Below, piece after piece: positions 22,071-34,579 of a stretch of DNA of 64,000 nt. Position 1 is the stretch's first letter. The number at the start of each line of letters is the position of its first letter. The stretch comes from Paulinella micropora. Lineage: Eukaryota; Cercozoa; Imbricatea; Euglyphida; Paulinellidae. A program made the translations under genes and the position numbers. The notes beneath the pieces are model-generated. The model searched no databases, had not been told where the DNA came from, and saw nothing but the letters and a program-made list of their open reading frames with translations. Location: the NCBI GenBank assembly GCA_019918135.1, contig WBZZ01006529.1, positions 112,501 to 176,500 on the forward strand, read 5' to 3'.

Positions 22071-23260
22071 AAACTCCATGCTGCTGTAGCACGCGTTGCA
22101 GGGTGCTCCAGCCTCGAGCCCTCCTCGCCAGATATCTTTTTCGCTCTCCCCCTACCCCTCCGCTTCGTACTACGCACCCTCTTGCCCATCCCTCGTCCAA
22201 CACTCTTGCCGCCCGCCAGGCACAAACCAACCCTAGCTAAACAGCCAGAGGGGGCTGTGGTGCCACCCCGCCGCTCACTCACTCGCTCGCCTACTCACTC
22301 ACTCGCTCGCCTACTCACTCACTCGCTCGCCTACTCACTCACCTGCTCAACCACTCACCTGCTCACTCACTCACGCATTCACTCACGCATTCACGCATTC
22401 ACAGAAATCAGAATTTCGGAACTCAGTTTTTTTTTCTCCCTTTTTTTTCGGACGGACGGCGGAAGGGAGGGGAGGGGGGGGGGGGGGGGAGGAGGAAGGG
22501 GGCCGGGAACAAAAGAATTTATTTCTTCATTTTCGCGCGCGTTGCCGCCCTTCCTGCCGCGCGTCCGTCTGGGGGAAAAACTTTAGAATGTCTGACTTGT
22601 GAATTTGCAAACAACATGCTGCCGTACTAGCACGGGTTGCAGGGGTTTGCTAAAGCACTAGGCAAAGAACACATTTTTCGCTCTCGCGCACGCTTCCCTT
22701 GCAGCTGTAGCCCACCCCCTGCAGCCCGTGCAGGATGTCTTTGCCAAGCCAGAAATCAGACATTCGGACCGCTCCTTTCTTCTTCTTTTTTCCGGGCGGA
22801 CTGGCGGAAACAGGGAGGCGTGAGAGGGAGGGGCCAGGGTAACATTTTTTTTTCTTCGCTCGCGCGCTTCCTTCTCGCAGCTGTAGTATAAGCCTTACAG
22901 ACCGTGTAGCATGTCTTGCAAAATAAGAAATCAGGCATTCGGAACTCTGGTTTTCGTTTTTTCTTTCTTTTTTTCGGACGGACGGGAGGAAAGGCGGAGG
23001 GAAGGGAGAGAGAGAGAGAGGGGGGGGGGGGGGGGGCAGGGAAATTTTTTTCTCTCGCGCGCGTTGCCCTCTTTCCCCCTCCCGCTCGCCCGTCTGTCCG
23101 GGAAAGAAAAAACAGATTTTCGAATGTCTGATTTCTGATTTTGCAAAAACATACTGCTGTGCTACAGCGCGAGCACCCTCTCTCCCCACCCCTCCGCACG
23201 CCATCCTTCGTTCAACTGCCCACTCTCGCCGCCAGCCAGACACAAAGCATTCCCCCCACC
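22060..23260 (+). repeat. GCACGGGTTGCAGGG family with CACT array, left arm of a large inverted arrangement
   Basis: Composite module with CCAACACTCTTGCCGCCCGCC (about 22196), CAGCCAGAGGGGGCTG, and a (CTCACTCACTCGCTCGC)-type array (22270-22400). Two to three GCACGGGTTGCAGGGG units with pyrimidine tracts follow. The same modules occur in reverse order and opposite orientation at 28480-31760. Confidence 0.7.
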
Positions 23261-23269
23261 CCCCACCAC

Positions 23270-23655
23270 CACCCACTTTCGGTCGCGTGCGCTGCAGAAG
23301 AGAAATGCTTCCGGCTTGGCCTTTTTTTTCGTTTTGGCGCACCTTCTCGCTAGAGCTTGTCCTAAGAGTCCTGGTCTGGGCTAGTACTACCCTACATGTT
23401 TCATCTCCGCAGCTGTTTACTCTCTCTCTCTCTCCCTCCCTCCCTCCCTCCCTCTCTCTCTCTCTCTATCTGTCTATCTATCTATCTATATCTCTCATCC
23501 CCCGTGACCGAAAACACGGAGCCAAACGAGTGAAGGTTGGGGTTGCTGGGATCCCTTATGGGCACTGGTCTGGCACCTTGCAAAAGCCTACTAAACGACC
23601 ATGCAAACTACTTGCAACGTCAATACAAACGCCGACACGCCAACGCACGCCCATC

Positions 23656-23660
<5 letters not shown>
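23270..23660 (+). repeat. Dispersed GGATCCC module with (CT)n and (TCTA)n
   Basis: Holds TTTTGGCGCACCTTCTCGCT, a (CT/CCCT)n tract (23415-23495), and the module GACCGAAAACACGGAGCCAA with GGTTGCTGGGATCCC. The module recurs at about 24925-25040, 27700-27830, 28100-28240, 32770-32900 and 61180-61310, and is nearly always followed by a CA/TG array on the same side. This suggests one dispersed element with a microsatellite tail. Confidence 0.7.
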
Positions 23661-23686
<26 letters not shown>

Positions 23687-24280
23687 CCGCACACACACAT
23701 ACATAGGCGCATAATACGTACATACATTCAAATACATAAACACAAACACACCAAACACACACATAATACATACATACATACACTCAGAAAGACAAACACG
23801 AGGAAACACAACACCACACACACGCACACAATCTCACGCTCACACACACAGACACACATACAAACAGAATACATGTACATACATACAAACATAATACATA
23901 CATGCACACAGATACACAAAATACAAGCATATAAACACAACACGCGCGCCCGCGCGCCCACACACACATGCGAACACCAACACACACAGGCACATAAACA
24001 CACGCCCACACACACATACACACACATACACAAAGACAAGCACACAGACATACACACAGACATACACACACATGCACACATACACCCACACACTCGCCCA
24101 CTCTAACACCTACAGACACACAATATACACACACTCTACATAGATACATATGTACAAACATACATGCATAATAGCAAAGAAACACAAACACAACAAACAC
24201 TCACGCACACAGACACAAAAACAAACACACACACACACACACACTGCACTGTATACATACATGCAAGACATGCATGCAAG
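23640..24280. repeat. (CA)n microsatellite, interrupted
   Basis: About 640 bp of CA-rich tandem sequence with ACATACATAC and CACGCGCGCC interruptions, ending in TGCATGCAAGACATGCATGC. No gene; open frames on both strands are repeat artefacts. Confidence 0.9.
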
Positions 24281-24289
24281 ACATAAATT

Positions 24290-25660
24290 GTTATGTTGTA
24301 TAACTTAATTTTATATAGTATGTATTTAGTTTTTTTTTTTTTTTTTTTTTTTTGTTTTTTGTTTTTTTTTTTTTTTTTTGTTGTTGTTGACTTGCTCTGT
24401 GGTGGCTATATTGAGAGTTGTGATTGTGTTGGTTTTACAGCTGGGCGCTATATTTTCTGTGAGCCCCCTCCCTCTCTCCCCCTTACTTTCTCTCACAACA
24501 CACCTGCTGCCTACTTCGCTGCATACACTATAAAGAAGACCACTTCTTTGAATGTCATGTTTCTTTTGGTGGTGTTCAGCTGTAGCTGAAGTTTGTATAT
24601 CCCAACTCCCCGAGAGCATGGACAAATATAGATCAAACTTTGCATATCTTCTTGTTGTTTCTTTTTCTGTGTATTTATGGTTTGGGCACGAGGGGTCGGT
24701 GTAAGCAGACTACACAAGAGCACAAGGGAATGTGATCCAGGCCAATCTTTAAGTAGAAAGGAAAAAAAAAAAAAGGATTCATGCTATTTGAGTACTTTGG
24801 TCAAGCTTCTCCGTGATAAACACGCGACGCCCACAAACAGATTACTCAGATTAAGCAGTGGTAGTCTAGCGTTGACTGTCAGTCTGGCATCAGTAAAAAC
24901 TGTTGAGTACGGATTCGTCTGCAAACATGTGCACTGTGACCGAAAAAAACGGAACCAAACGAGTGACGAGTTTGCTGGGAAGAATAAGATCCTAGTAGCT
25001 ACTTCTTGTGGGCACTAGTCTAGCTTAGTCTGGCAGTACTTCTGGCACTTAGACGAAACCTAACCAAAGCCACAATACGATAACTAGGATAACTTTTTTT
25101 GGAAAGGTGGAGTAAGGTGGAAAAAAATTGTTTGGGTAATTTTTGGGCCGGGACCGGCTGGGCGGGAAATTAAAAAAAAAACAAAAAACTGTTTTCTGAT
25201 TTCTGATTTCTGATTCCACTGCGACTTCTTCCACTTCAAAAAAACAACCTTGATTATTCTAGGCAAGACAACTAAAACTTAATGCTAATGTATTGAATTA
25301 ACCGTGGTGATAACTAACTTACACGTGTAACGAGAAATCACTAGAAGATGTACGTGTAGACAAGAATATAAAGAAACTATATGAGAAATCAGAACATGTA
25401 GAAAAGAATATCTTATCAGACCTTATTACTATATTGAATATGGTGTAAATATGAGCATATATTAGCTGTGAGCAGATATGTGTTCAGCTGTTTTTTGAAA
25501 GAGGAAATAGGGTTAGTGTCCTTAGGATGGTTCTCTCTCCAATTGTGCGTCTGCTTTCGCTGCTTCTGATTTCTCTTTCAAACGTATTTATTTCTCTTTG
25601 CAACAGTACTATTATGTGTGTCAGTCTGTGTGTGTATATATTCTTACCTATGCAAGTATG
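24290..25660. repeat. Fullest copy of the dispersed composite repeat
   Basis: Order: T-rich start, GCTCTGTGGTGGCTATATTG, CAGCTGGGCGCTAT, a pyrimidine tract, GAATGTCATGTTTCTTTT, AGCTGTAGCTGAAGTTTGTA, CATGGACAAATATAGATCAA, TTTGGGCACGAGGGGTC, then the GGATCCC-type module. From about 25230 a further module follows (AATCAAGATTGTTC-type, CATATTCAATATAGTAAT-type, GTTTGAAAGAGAAATCAG-type, here inverted). Parts of it recur at 15.6, 26.5-26.96, 32.4-32.75, 37.5-38.4, 59.8-60.5 and 61.6 kb. No coding capacity is visible, so it may be a non-autonomous element or a transcribed composite repeat. Confidence 0.55.
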
Positions 25661-25669
25661 GACACACGC

Positions 25670-25720
25670 ACACAAATACCAACACACACACACACATACA
25701 TACTCATGCCCATACCAACA

Positions 25721-25759
<39 letters not shown>

Positions 25760-26003
25760 CACTCATGCCCACACCAACACACAAACACACATAATACACA
25801 CACAATATAAATGCATGCATGCACAATACATGCATACTGTCACACATATTACATAGTTACATACATACAAATACACAAACACAAACAAACACAACACCAA
25901 CACACACACACACACACACACAATCATGCCCACAACACACTCTCATGCCCACAACATACACTCATGAGTACTCTCATGCCCACACCCACCCACCCACAAG
26001 TCT

Positions 26004-26044
<41 letters not shown>

Positions 26045-26209
26045 ACAGAATATAAATACACAATATAAATACATGCATGCACAATTCATACATACACATA
26101 CACACATACATACATATGTTACATAAATACACATACACACAACACAAACAAACACAACACCAACACACCGTCACACACACACATCCACCCACCGGACCAC
26201 CCACCCACC

Positions 26210-26255
<46 letters not shown>

Positions 26256-26259
26256 AACA

Positions 26260-26293
<34 letters not shown>

Positions 26294-26510
26294 TCCAACA
26301 CACACACACACACATCATCATCTCACATCATGCACACACCAAAACACACACACACACATGCCCAAACCAACACACACACAAAAAAACACACACACACACA
26401 CAAACACGCTCACACACACAAACACCACCACACGCACTCACGCCCCCCCCCCCCACACACACACAATACAAGTCGAATACATACATGCAATACATACATA
26501 GACACATACA
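25670..26510. repeat. (CA)n microsatellite, interrupted
   Basis: About 830 bp of CA repeats with CATGCCCA and CCACCCACCCAC interruptions. No gene. Confidence 0.9.
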
Positions 26511-26689
26511 TACATGTTCGTATTATGTATATACTTGATTTTACACACTATTGTCTTGTATATTCAGGTTTTTTGTTCTTGCTCAGTGTTTGTTTTAAAT
26601 GACGTTTGTAATTGTTCTTTGTTTTCCAGCCAGGCGCGATGCTCCCTCCCTCCTCTCAGTCTCTCTCTCTCTCTCTCTTTTTCTCTCTC

Positions 26690-26722
<33 letters not shown>

Positions 26723-26969
26723 CTTTCTCACACACACACACACATGCCGTCAGTCTCTCTCTCTCTCTCTTCTCCACCTCACCCCTCATCATCTTCCCCC
26801 CACCCCTCCCTCTCTCTCTCTCTCTCTTTCTCTCTCGTTTGAGAAAGAGAAAGGAGGGCGTTAGTGTCTTAGATTTTGTATTAAGTTTTATTAATCTTGC
26901 CAAGAATAATCAAGATTGTTCTAAGTAAAAGAAGTCGCACTGTGGAAAAAGAAATCAGAAGTCAGAAGT
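26511..26969. repeat. Composite-repeat fragment with (CT)n tracts
   Basis: Matches 37480-37720 in inverted orientation through TTTTCCAGCCAGGC and the CTCCCTCCCTC tract. It then carries TCTCTCTC and CACACACA stretches and a short piece (about 26850-26960) of the module also seen at 32640-32750 (ATCAAGRTTGTTCTAAGTAA). No gene. Confidence 0.65.
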
Positions 26970-27013
<44 letters not shown>

Positions 27014-27279
27014 TTGGACACCGTGATAGCCAGTGGTCAAGTTCTACCATCTGGGCCTGTCGCCAGTTCGATTCCCGTCGGTGCCACCAGTATTTTCATT
27101 GAACATACCGATCCGTCTGGACCAGTGTTTTCATTGAACATACCGGTCCGTCTGGAAGTGTTGGAACTGTCCTTGCGGGGGTGTCATTAGAGCCTATCGT
27201 CAATTCTTCGTACTCCCCTCACGGGTGAGACGATGGAGGCGCATGTGCAGAAATGCATCAGCCATTGACAGAGAAGCAC

Positions 27280-27324
<45 letters not shown>

Positions 27325-27325
27325 C
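27014..27325 (+). repeat. tRNA-derived SINE candidate with (ATT)n tail, copy 1
   Basis: The head resembles a tRNA: a Pol III A-box-like TAGCCAGTGG (about 27027), a B-box GTTCGATTCCC (27066-27076), and a 3' end GGTGCCACCA that pairs imperfectly with GGACACC at the start. A roughly 190-bp body follows, ending GGAGGCGCATGTGCAGAAATG, then (ATT)n. An (ATT)n tract also precedes it. This architecture (tRNA head, unrelated body, short-repeat tail) is that of a SINE. The tRNA arms do not fold cleanly, so it is not a functional tRNA. Confidence 0.5.
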
Positions 27326-27690
<365 letters not shown>

Positions 27691-27699
27691 AATTGCGCC

Positions 27700-28250
27700 A
27701 CGCCTTTCTTGTTTGCGCTCCAAGTAGTTTGTATTGTTGCTTGGGTAGGCACCAGAGTAGTGCCCACAAGGGATCCCAGCAAACTCCAACCATCACTCGT
27801 TTGGCTCCGTGCTTTCGGTCACGGACATAAAAATAAAACACAACCACACCTGCACACACATAATACGTACATTTAATACACAGTCACACATATATCACGA
27901 AGACAAACACAAACACACCAACTCACAGACGCACACACTCACGCCCACAGATACAGACACATACATACATACGCACATAATACATACATACATATGTTAC
28001 ATGCACACATGCACACACATACACGAACACTTGGTATGTTTCTTTGTATTTGTCTTTGTGTGTGTGTGTGTGTGTGTGCGTGGGCGTGTGTTGGTGTGTT
28101 GGTGTTTGTATTAACGCTCCAAATAGTTTCGCACGTCCTTTGGTAGGCTTTTGCAAGGTGCCAGACTACTAGTATTGCCCACAAGGGATCCCAGCAACCC
28201 CGACATCATTCATTTGGCTCCGTGTCTTCGGTCAACGGGGGATGATAGAG
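27700..28250 (-). repeat. Two inverted GGATCCC modules separated by (CA)n
   Basis: Two copies (27700-27830 and 28100-28240) of the GGATCCC module read on the minus strand, with CA/TG microsatellite between them. No gene. Confidence 0.7.
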
Positions 28251-28425
28251 AGTAAACCGCTGCGGAGGGAGGAGGGAGGAAGAAGGAGGGAGGAAGCAGG
28301 AAGGAAGAAGGAAGGAGGAGGAAGGAGGAGGAAGGAGGAAGGAGGAAGAAGGAGGAAGGCAGAGGAAGGAATCGAAGAAGGAAGAAGCAAGGAGGAAAGA
28401 GAAAGCACTGCCAAGAAGATGGAAA
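28250..28425 (+). repeat. Polypurine (GGA/GGAA)n tract
   Basis: About 175 bp of almost pure purine on the plus strand (GGAGGAAGAAGGA-type). It occupies the place taken by (CT)n or (GA)n in other copies of the same module (23.4 kb inverted, 61.3 kb). Confidence 0.85.
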
Positions 28426-28429
28426 CATG

Positions 28430-30752
28430 TAGAGTAGTAATAGCACAGACAAGGAGCCTTAGGACAAGCTCCAGCAGGAAGGTGCGCCAAAACGAAAAAA
28501 AAAAAGCAAATCCGGCAGCACTTTCTTCTGTAGCTCCCCTGCAACCTTTTAATCAGAAATCAGAAAGTCAGAAATTGGTTTTTTCTTTCCGGACTGACGG
28601 GCGAGAGGAAATTCCCTGCTCCCTCTCTCCCCCACCCCCCCCCCAACCCCCCCCCCCGGTCCATCCGTCCGGGAAAAAAAAAAGTTCAGAATGTCTGGTT
28701 TCTGATTTTGCAAGGATTGCTGCACGGGTTGCAGGGGTTATGCAAAAGCTGCAAGCAGGAAGCGCGCGAGAGAACAAAAAAAAATTTACCCTGGCCCCTC
28801 CCTCTCACGCCCCCCTTTCCCTCCGTCCGTCCGGAAAAAAAGAAAAAAAAAAGGAGAGTTCCGAATTTCTGATTTCTGATTTGGTAAGGACATGCTGCAC
28901 GGGCTGCAGGGGGGTTGCTACAGCTGCAAGGGGGAAGCGCGCGAGAGAACGAATAATTTTTTTTCTTAGCATAGTGCTGTAGCACAACCCCTGCAACCCG
29001 TGCTACAGCAGCACGTGATTTGCAAAATCAGAAATCAGAAATGCGGAATTTTTTTCCCGCGCGGAAGGGAGTGGGGCAACGCGCGCCACCATGAAGAAAC
29101 AATTTCTTTTGTCCCTGCCCCCTCCCTCCGCCCCGCCCTCCCCCTCCCTTCCGCCGTCCGTCCGAAAGAAAAAAAACGGAGTTCCGAATTTCGGATTTCT
29201 GCGAGTACGTGAGTGAGCCAGTGAGCGAGCAAGTGAGTGAGTGAGCGAGTGAGTGAGTGAATTAGTGAATGAGTTAGTGAGTGAGTTAATGAGTCAGCAA
29301 GTGAGCGAGTGAGTGAATGTGTGAGTGAGTGAACGAGTGAGTGAGCAGGTGAGCGAGTGAGTAAGCGAGTGAGTGAGCGAGTAGGTGAGCGAGTAGGTGA
29401 GCGAGTGAGTAAGCGGCCTCTGGCTGTTTAGCTAGGTTGGCGGACGGCGAGAATGTTGGACAAGGGATTGGCGAGAGGGAGCGTGTACGAGGCGGAGGGT
29501 TCGGGGGGGGGGGGGGGGGAGCCAAAAAGATTTCTGGCGAGGGGGATCGCGGCTGTAGCACACCCTGCAATTCGTGCTACAGCAGCATGTTGCTTGCAAA
29601 TCAGAAGCCAGAAATCCGGAAATCGGTTTTTTTCACTGCCTGATGGACGGGCGGGGAGGGGGGGTGGGGGGGGGGGGGGGGGGGGGGGGGAAAGCGCGCT
29701 CGAGAATGAAACAAAAAAAGTCCATGCCCCCCTCCCTCCGCCCCCCTCCGGTCCGTCTGTCCGAAAAAAGGGGCGGCCGGGGGGGGGGGGGGGAACAGAG
29801 TTCCGAATTTCTGATTTCTGATTTTGCAAGACATGCTGCCCGGGTTGCAGGGGGTGTACTACATACAGCTGCAAGAAGGAAGTGCGCGAGAACAAAAAAA
29901 GTTTTCACCCCTCCCCCCTTTCCGCCGTCCGTCCGGCGAAAAGAAGCTGCAAGGGGGAGCGCAAGCGAGCAGAATTTTTTCCTTAACATGGTGCTGTAGC
30001 ACACCCCTGCAACGAATTTCGAAAACAGTTGTTTTTTCCCGCGCGAAAGGGAGGGAGCAACAGGCGCGAGAATGAAGAAACAAGGTTTTTCGGTCCCCTG
30101 CCCCTCCCTCCGCCCCAACCCCCCCCCCCCCCCCTTCCCTTCCGCCTTATGTCCGAAAAAAGTAGAAAAAACAAAACAGAGTTCCGAATTTCCTACTTCT
30201 GCGAGTACGAGTGAGCAAGTGAGTGAAAAGTGAGTAAGTGAGCAAGTGAGTGGGTGAGTTAGTCAGAGAGCAAGTGAGTGAGCAAATGCGTGAATGAGTG
30301 AGTGAGCAAGTGAGTGAGCAAGTGAGTGAGCAAGTGAGTGAGTAGGTGCGCGCGAGTGAGTGAGCGGCAGGGGGGCATCACAGCCCCCTCTGGCAGTTAA
30401 GCTAGGTTGGTTTTTGTCTGGCGGGGCGGCGAGAGTGTTGGACGAGGGATGGGCGGGAAGGAGCGTGTACGAGGCGGAGGGGTGGAGGCAGAGCGAAAAA
30501 GATTTTTGGCGAGGGGGCTCGCGGCTGTAGCACCCCTGCAACTCGTGCTACAGCAGCATGTTGTTTGCAACGTAAGAAAATAGAAACTCAAAATCGGTTT
30601 GTTTCCCCCGCTTGATAGACGGGCGGGAGGGAGGGGAAGGGGGGAGGCTCAGGAAACTGCTAAAATCCATGAAAAAAATGTTCCCCCCCCCCCCCTTCTC
30701 CCTCCTCGCCTCCCCCCCCCCCCCCCCCCGTCCGTCTGTCAGAGAAAAAGAA

Positions 30753-30835
<83 letters not shown>

Positions 30836-31760
30836 AGTTAGAACTTCTGATTTGGCCAAGACATGCTGCATGGGTTGCAGGGGGTACGCTAGAGCTGCAA
30901 AAAGAAGGCGCGCAAGAGAACAAAAAAATCTTTCGCCTGCCCATTCCCCCCGTCCTTCCGCCCGTCCGTCCGAAAACAAAGAAGAAGAAAAAAAAAACAG
31001 ATTTCCGAATTTCTGATTTCTGATCTGGCGAAGACATGTTGCACGGGCTGCAGGGAGTGTGCTGAAGCTGCAAGGGGGAAGCGCGCGAGAGAGCGAACAA
31101 TTGCTTCCTTAGCATGGTGCTGTAGCACACCCCTGCAACCCGTGCTACGGCAGCATGCTGTTTGCAAAATCCCAGAAATTTGATTTTTTTTTCCCCCCTA
31201 GACGGACGCGCGGAAGGGAGGGGGGCAAAGCGCGCGAGAATGAATAAACAAAAAAAAATTTGGTCCCCTGCACCCTCCCTTCCCCCCCCCCCCCCCCCTG
31301 CCCCCACCACCACCACCACACACACACATCCGCCGTCCGTCCGGGAAAAAAAAAACAGAGTTCCAAATTTTTTATTTCTGCGAGTACGTGAGTGAGTGAA
31401 CAAGTGAGTGGTTAGTGAGTGAGTGAGCAAGTGAGTGGGTGAGTGAATGCGTGAGTGAGTGAGCAAATATGTGAGCAGGTGAGTGAGTGGGTGAGCGAGT
31501 GAGTGAGCGAGTAGGTGAGCGAGTGATAAGCGGCGGGTGGCACCATACCCCACTCTGGCTGTTAGCTAGGTTAGTTTGTGTCTGGCGCGAGAATGTTGGA
31601 CGAGGGATGGGCGAGAGGGAGCTTGTACGAGGCGGAGGGGTTGGGGGTAGAGCCAAAAAAGATTTCTGGCGAGCGGGCTCGCGGCTCTGCCTGCAACTCG
31701 TGCTACAGCAGCATGTTGTTTGCAAAGTTAGAAATTAGAAACTCGGAAATCGGTCCGCCC
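28430..31760 (-). repeat. GCACGGGTTGCAGGG family with GAGT arrays, right arm of the inverted arrangement
   Basis: The modules of 22060-23420 recur here inverted. AAGGTGCGCCAAAACGAAAA at about 28480 is the reverse complement of the 23.33 kb landmark. GTGAGTGAG arrays follow at 29205-29415, 30195-30360 and 31385-31530, each with GGCGAGAATGTTGGAC-like sequence next to it. There are about three composite units, with G and A runs (for example A run 30767-30834). No gene. Confidence 0.7.
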
Positions 31761-32380
31761 CCCCCCCCCCGCCTGATGGAGGGCGGGAGAGAGGGGGGAG
31801 CGAGCTCGAGAATGAAGCAAATTTTTTACCTATGCCCCCTTGGGCCTGAAATGGGTGTTTGTCGATTTTTGGTGAAAGTCTGAAGGTCGGGAGGGGGGCC
31901 TGAAAAATGCGTTGTATGATTTTTTTGGAGGAGGCCGGGGGGGGGGGGGGGGTAAAAGTAAACAGTGACTGAAAAAAATTTATTTTCCTTCCCCCCCCCC
32001 CCAAGTAAACAGACTGAAAAGAATTTTCCTTCCCCCCCCCCCCCCCCGTGATTTCCCAGAAAGAAAAAAAAGGAGGTCGGTGGGTGGGTGTCTGTAATGG
32101 TGTGTTGGTGTTTGTGTTGTATTTTACATATACATATGAATGTGTATTATGGGTGTCTATATGTATGTATGTATTGTGCATGCATTATTTATATTAGTAA
32201 TTATGTGTATTATGTGTGCATTATGTGTGTTTCTGTGTCTGTCTGTGTCTGTGAGTGTGTGTGTGTGTGGGTGGGTGGGTGGGTGTAGGTGTGTTGGTGC
32301 GTTGATATTTGTGTGTGTGTGTATCTGTGTGTATGTGTAATATGTACTAGTATGTGTGTCAGTCTGTGTGTATATGTTTC
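31760..32380. repeat. C/G runs followed by a TG microsatellite
   Basis: Bases 31760-32080 hold long C or G runs alternating with AAAATTTTTT-like stretches and two copies of AAGTAAACAG. Bases 32090-32360 are TG-rich with TATGTATGTA interruptions. No gene is seen. Confidence 0.7.
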
Positions 32381-33138
32381 AACCTTTTGTAAGAACGGAG
32401 TTGTAAGGACACATTGTACTATTGCAAAGAGAAATATGTATGTTTGAAAGAGAAATCAGAAGCGAGCTTAGACTTGTAATGGGAAATCAGAATATGTATC
32501 TGTAGACAATGTATAAGATCGGACCTATTACTATATTGAATATGGTGTAAATATGAGCATATATTACTTGTATGTATTCGTGAGGAGATACGTTTTTAGC
32601 TGTTTTTTCATCTCAGATGGCATTCTCTCCAATCGTGCTTCTGATTTCGTATTAAGTTTCATTTATCTTGCCTAGCATTATCAAGGTTGTTCTAAGTAAA
32701 ATAAAGTCACAGTGTGGAAAAAGAAATCAGAAGCAAGAAGTTTTTTTTAACTTTTTAAAATTTACATTGGCTTGTTAGTGCCCCAGGTAGTTCATATTGT
32801 TGCTTGGTAAGCTTCGTCTAAGTAGACTAGTGCCCACCAGGGATCCCAGCAAAGCCCAACCATCACTCGTTGGGATCCGTGTTTTCGGTCACGGACATAC
32901 ACATACACAAACACACAAACACACCAACACACAAATAATACGTACATACACACTCACATACAAAGACACACACACAACAAAGAAAAACACGAAGACAAAC
33001 ACAAACACACCAAGACACACACGCACACACTCACGCCTACAGACACCGACACACATACACACCAGAAGACACACATACCCACATAATACATACGTACATA
33101 TGTTAAATAGATACATGCACACACTTACACAAACACCA

Positions 33139-33179
<41 letters not shown>

Positions 33180-33500
33180 CACACACAAACACAAACACAA
33201 ACACACAAACACCAACAAATACAGACACACACACACACCATACATACATACATGCAGAATACACATACAACACAAACACCAACAAATACAGACACACACA
33301 CACACACCATACATACATACATGCAGAATACACATACACACATATTAAATAATACACACACACACACACGCACACGCACACACACTCATGCACACAAACA
33401 CAAACACAAAGACACAAACACAAACACACAGACACAAACACACACACAAACACAATACATACGTACATACATACAATACATGCATGCAAGACATACATGC
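32380..33500. repeat. Composite-repeat fragment, GGATCCC module and (CA)n
   Basis: Bases 32380-32750 carry the ACTATTGCAAAGAGAAATA module, also seen at 25.6, 38.0 and 61.6 kb. Bases 32770-32900 are an inverted GGATCCC module, and 32900-33490 is a CA array containing a near-perfect 70-bp duplication (about 33195-33260 and 33265-33335). No gene. Confidence 0.7.
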
Positions 33501-33611
33501 AAGACATACATTTTTGTATTCTGTATATACCTAATTATATATATAATTCCTCTGTATATTCAGTTTTTTTTGTTGTAAAGACTGTTGCTTGCTCTGTGGT
33601 TGGCTAGAATC

Positions 33612-33866
33612 AGATTTGAGACTACGACCAGCGCGCAGGCCCGGACCAACAGGAAGCAGCGCAACAGCGGGAACCTGGCGAAGGGAGCTCGCGGACCTTG
33701 CCCGGTCGCCTGCCGTTCGCAGGGCAGCAGGAACAGCTGTAAAGCGCACGCGCGTGCATCGCGCGAGCACCTGCACTGGCCTCTGAACAGGCGCAGGACG
33801 GGGACTCGAGGGCTTTGGCCGATGCGTTGGTCCGGCCTTGCCGGAAACCAGAGTCAGACCAGAAAT
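33612..33866 (+). pseudogene. Sel1-family gene fragment, copy C
   Basis: On the plus strand a frame reads DQRAGPDQQEAAQQREPGEG and, after further residues, AGQQEQL. This aligns with the linker of copy A (GPDKQEAVHDMEPGDG, then ALRQQGQAQ) and with copy B (DQRTGPDQQ). After a stop, the frame DSRALADALVRPCRKPESDQ matches copy A's LAAEPVRPC and WEPDSDQKPG. Only the low-complexity linker is kept; no Sel1 module or basic tail is visible. TG/CA arrays and composite-repeat sequence flank it on both sides, so it is a displaced remnant. Confidence 0.55.
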
Positions 33867-33992
33867 ATGTACATATGTATGTATGTATTGTGTGGGTGTG
33901 TCTGTGTGTGTGTGTGTGTGTTTGTGTGTGTGTCTGCGAGGGTGTGCGTGTGTGTGTGTGTCTGTGTATGTGTGTGGGCGCGCCGCGCGCGC

Positions 33993-34040
<48 letters not shown>

Positions 34041-34050
34041 TGCAGGAGCG
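33867..34050 (+). repeat. (TG)n microsatellite
   Basis: TG array with one GGCGCGCCGCGCGCGCGTGC interruption; no gene. Confidence 0.85.
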
Positions 34051-34417
34051 TCCAGCTGTGCTCTGCTGCTATCCTACCTTGTGCACATCCAGCTGTGCTG
34101 CTCCTTACCTCGTGCCACATGCCTGGATAGCGACCCGCCGGTAGCGCCTATGAGTCCGATCATGCCAGACAAGCAGCCGGCCGATGGTGCCTGCCTCCTG
34201 CTTGTGCTATCTTCCGTCAGAGCTAGTGCCTCTCCCTCTGGCGTGTACACTCACGCCGCTGCGGACTGCAAGTATCTGAAGAAAAAAGCATGTTCTGCCA
34301 CAGTGTATTGTTCTTAATTTGTTTGTCAACTGTGCTAGGCTTTGCAAATACCCCGCTACAGCTACTCCTTCCATCGTATGGTTCGCGCCCTGTCCCTCGC
34401 GATACTCAATTTAGGCT
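34051..34417. other. Unique sequence, no gene recognised
   Basis: Mixed-composition unique sequence. A plus-strand frame (about 33838-34317) runs through it but starts in the TG array and shows no domain. It lies upstream of the candidate exon at 34418. Confidence 0.4.
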
Positions 34418-34474
34418 ATGGCTGACGTCGGAGACCACGACTACCAGTGGCACAAGACGAGACGCAGCATGCAG
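34418..34474 (+). CDS. Possible first coding exon of an unknown host gene
   Basis: The ATG at 34418 opens a 19-codon frame (MADVGDHDYQWHKTRRSMQ) that ends exactly at CAG|GTAAGT, a perfect 5' splice donor. No downstream exon is recognised; within 30 bases the sequence turns into a C-rich run and TGTAGCACCCCGCCC-like repeat. It may be an exon cut off from its gene by repeat insertion, or chance. Confidence 0.3.
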
Positions 34475-34579
34475 GTAAGTCGGTTAGTCGGCTGTAGCAC
34501 CCCGCCCCACCCCCCCCCCCCCCCACCCCCGGTCCGTCCGTCCGAAAGAAAAGAAAGAAGAAACAACAGAATTCCAGGA

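Noticed and set aside
23537-26538. Long Thr/His and Val/Cys frames on both strands
   Set aside because: CA/TG microsatellite translation.
27016-27089. A functional tRNA gene
   Set aside because: The T stem and D arm pair poorly and CCA is encoded, as in retroposed copies; it fits a SINE head better.
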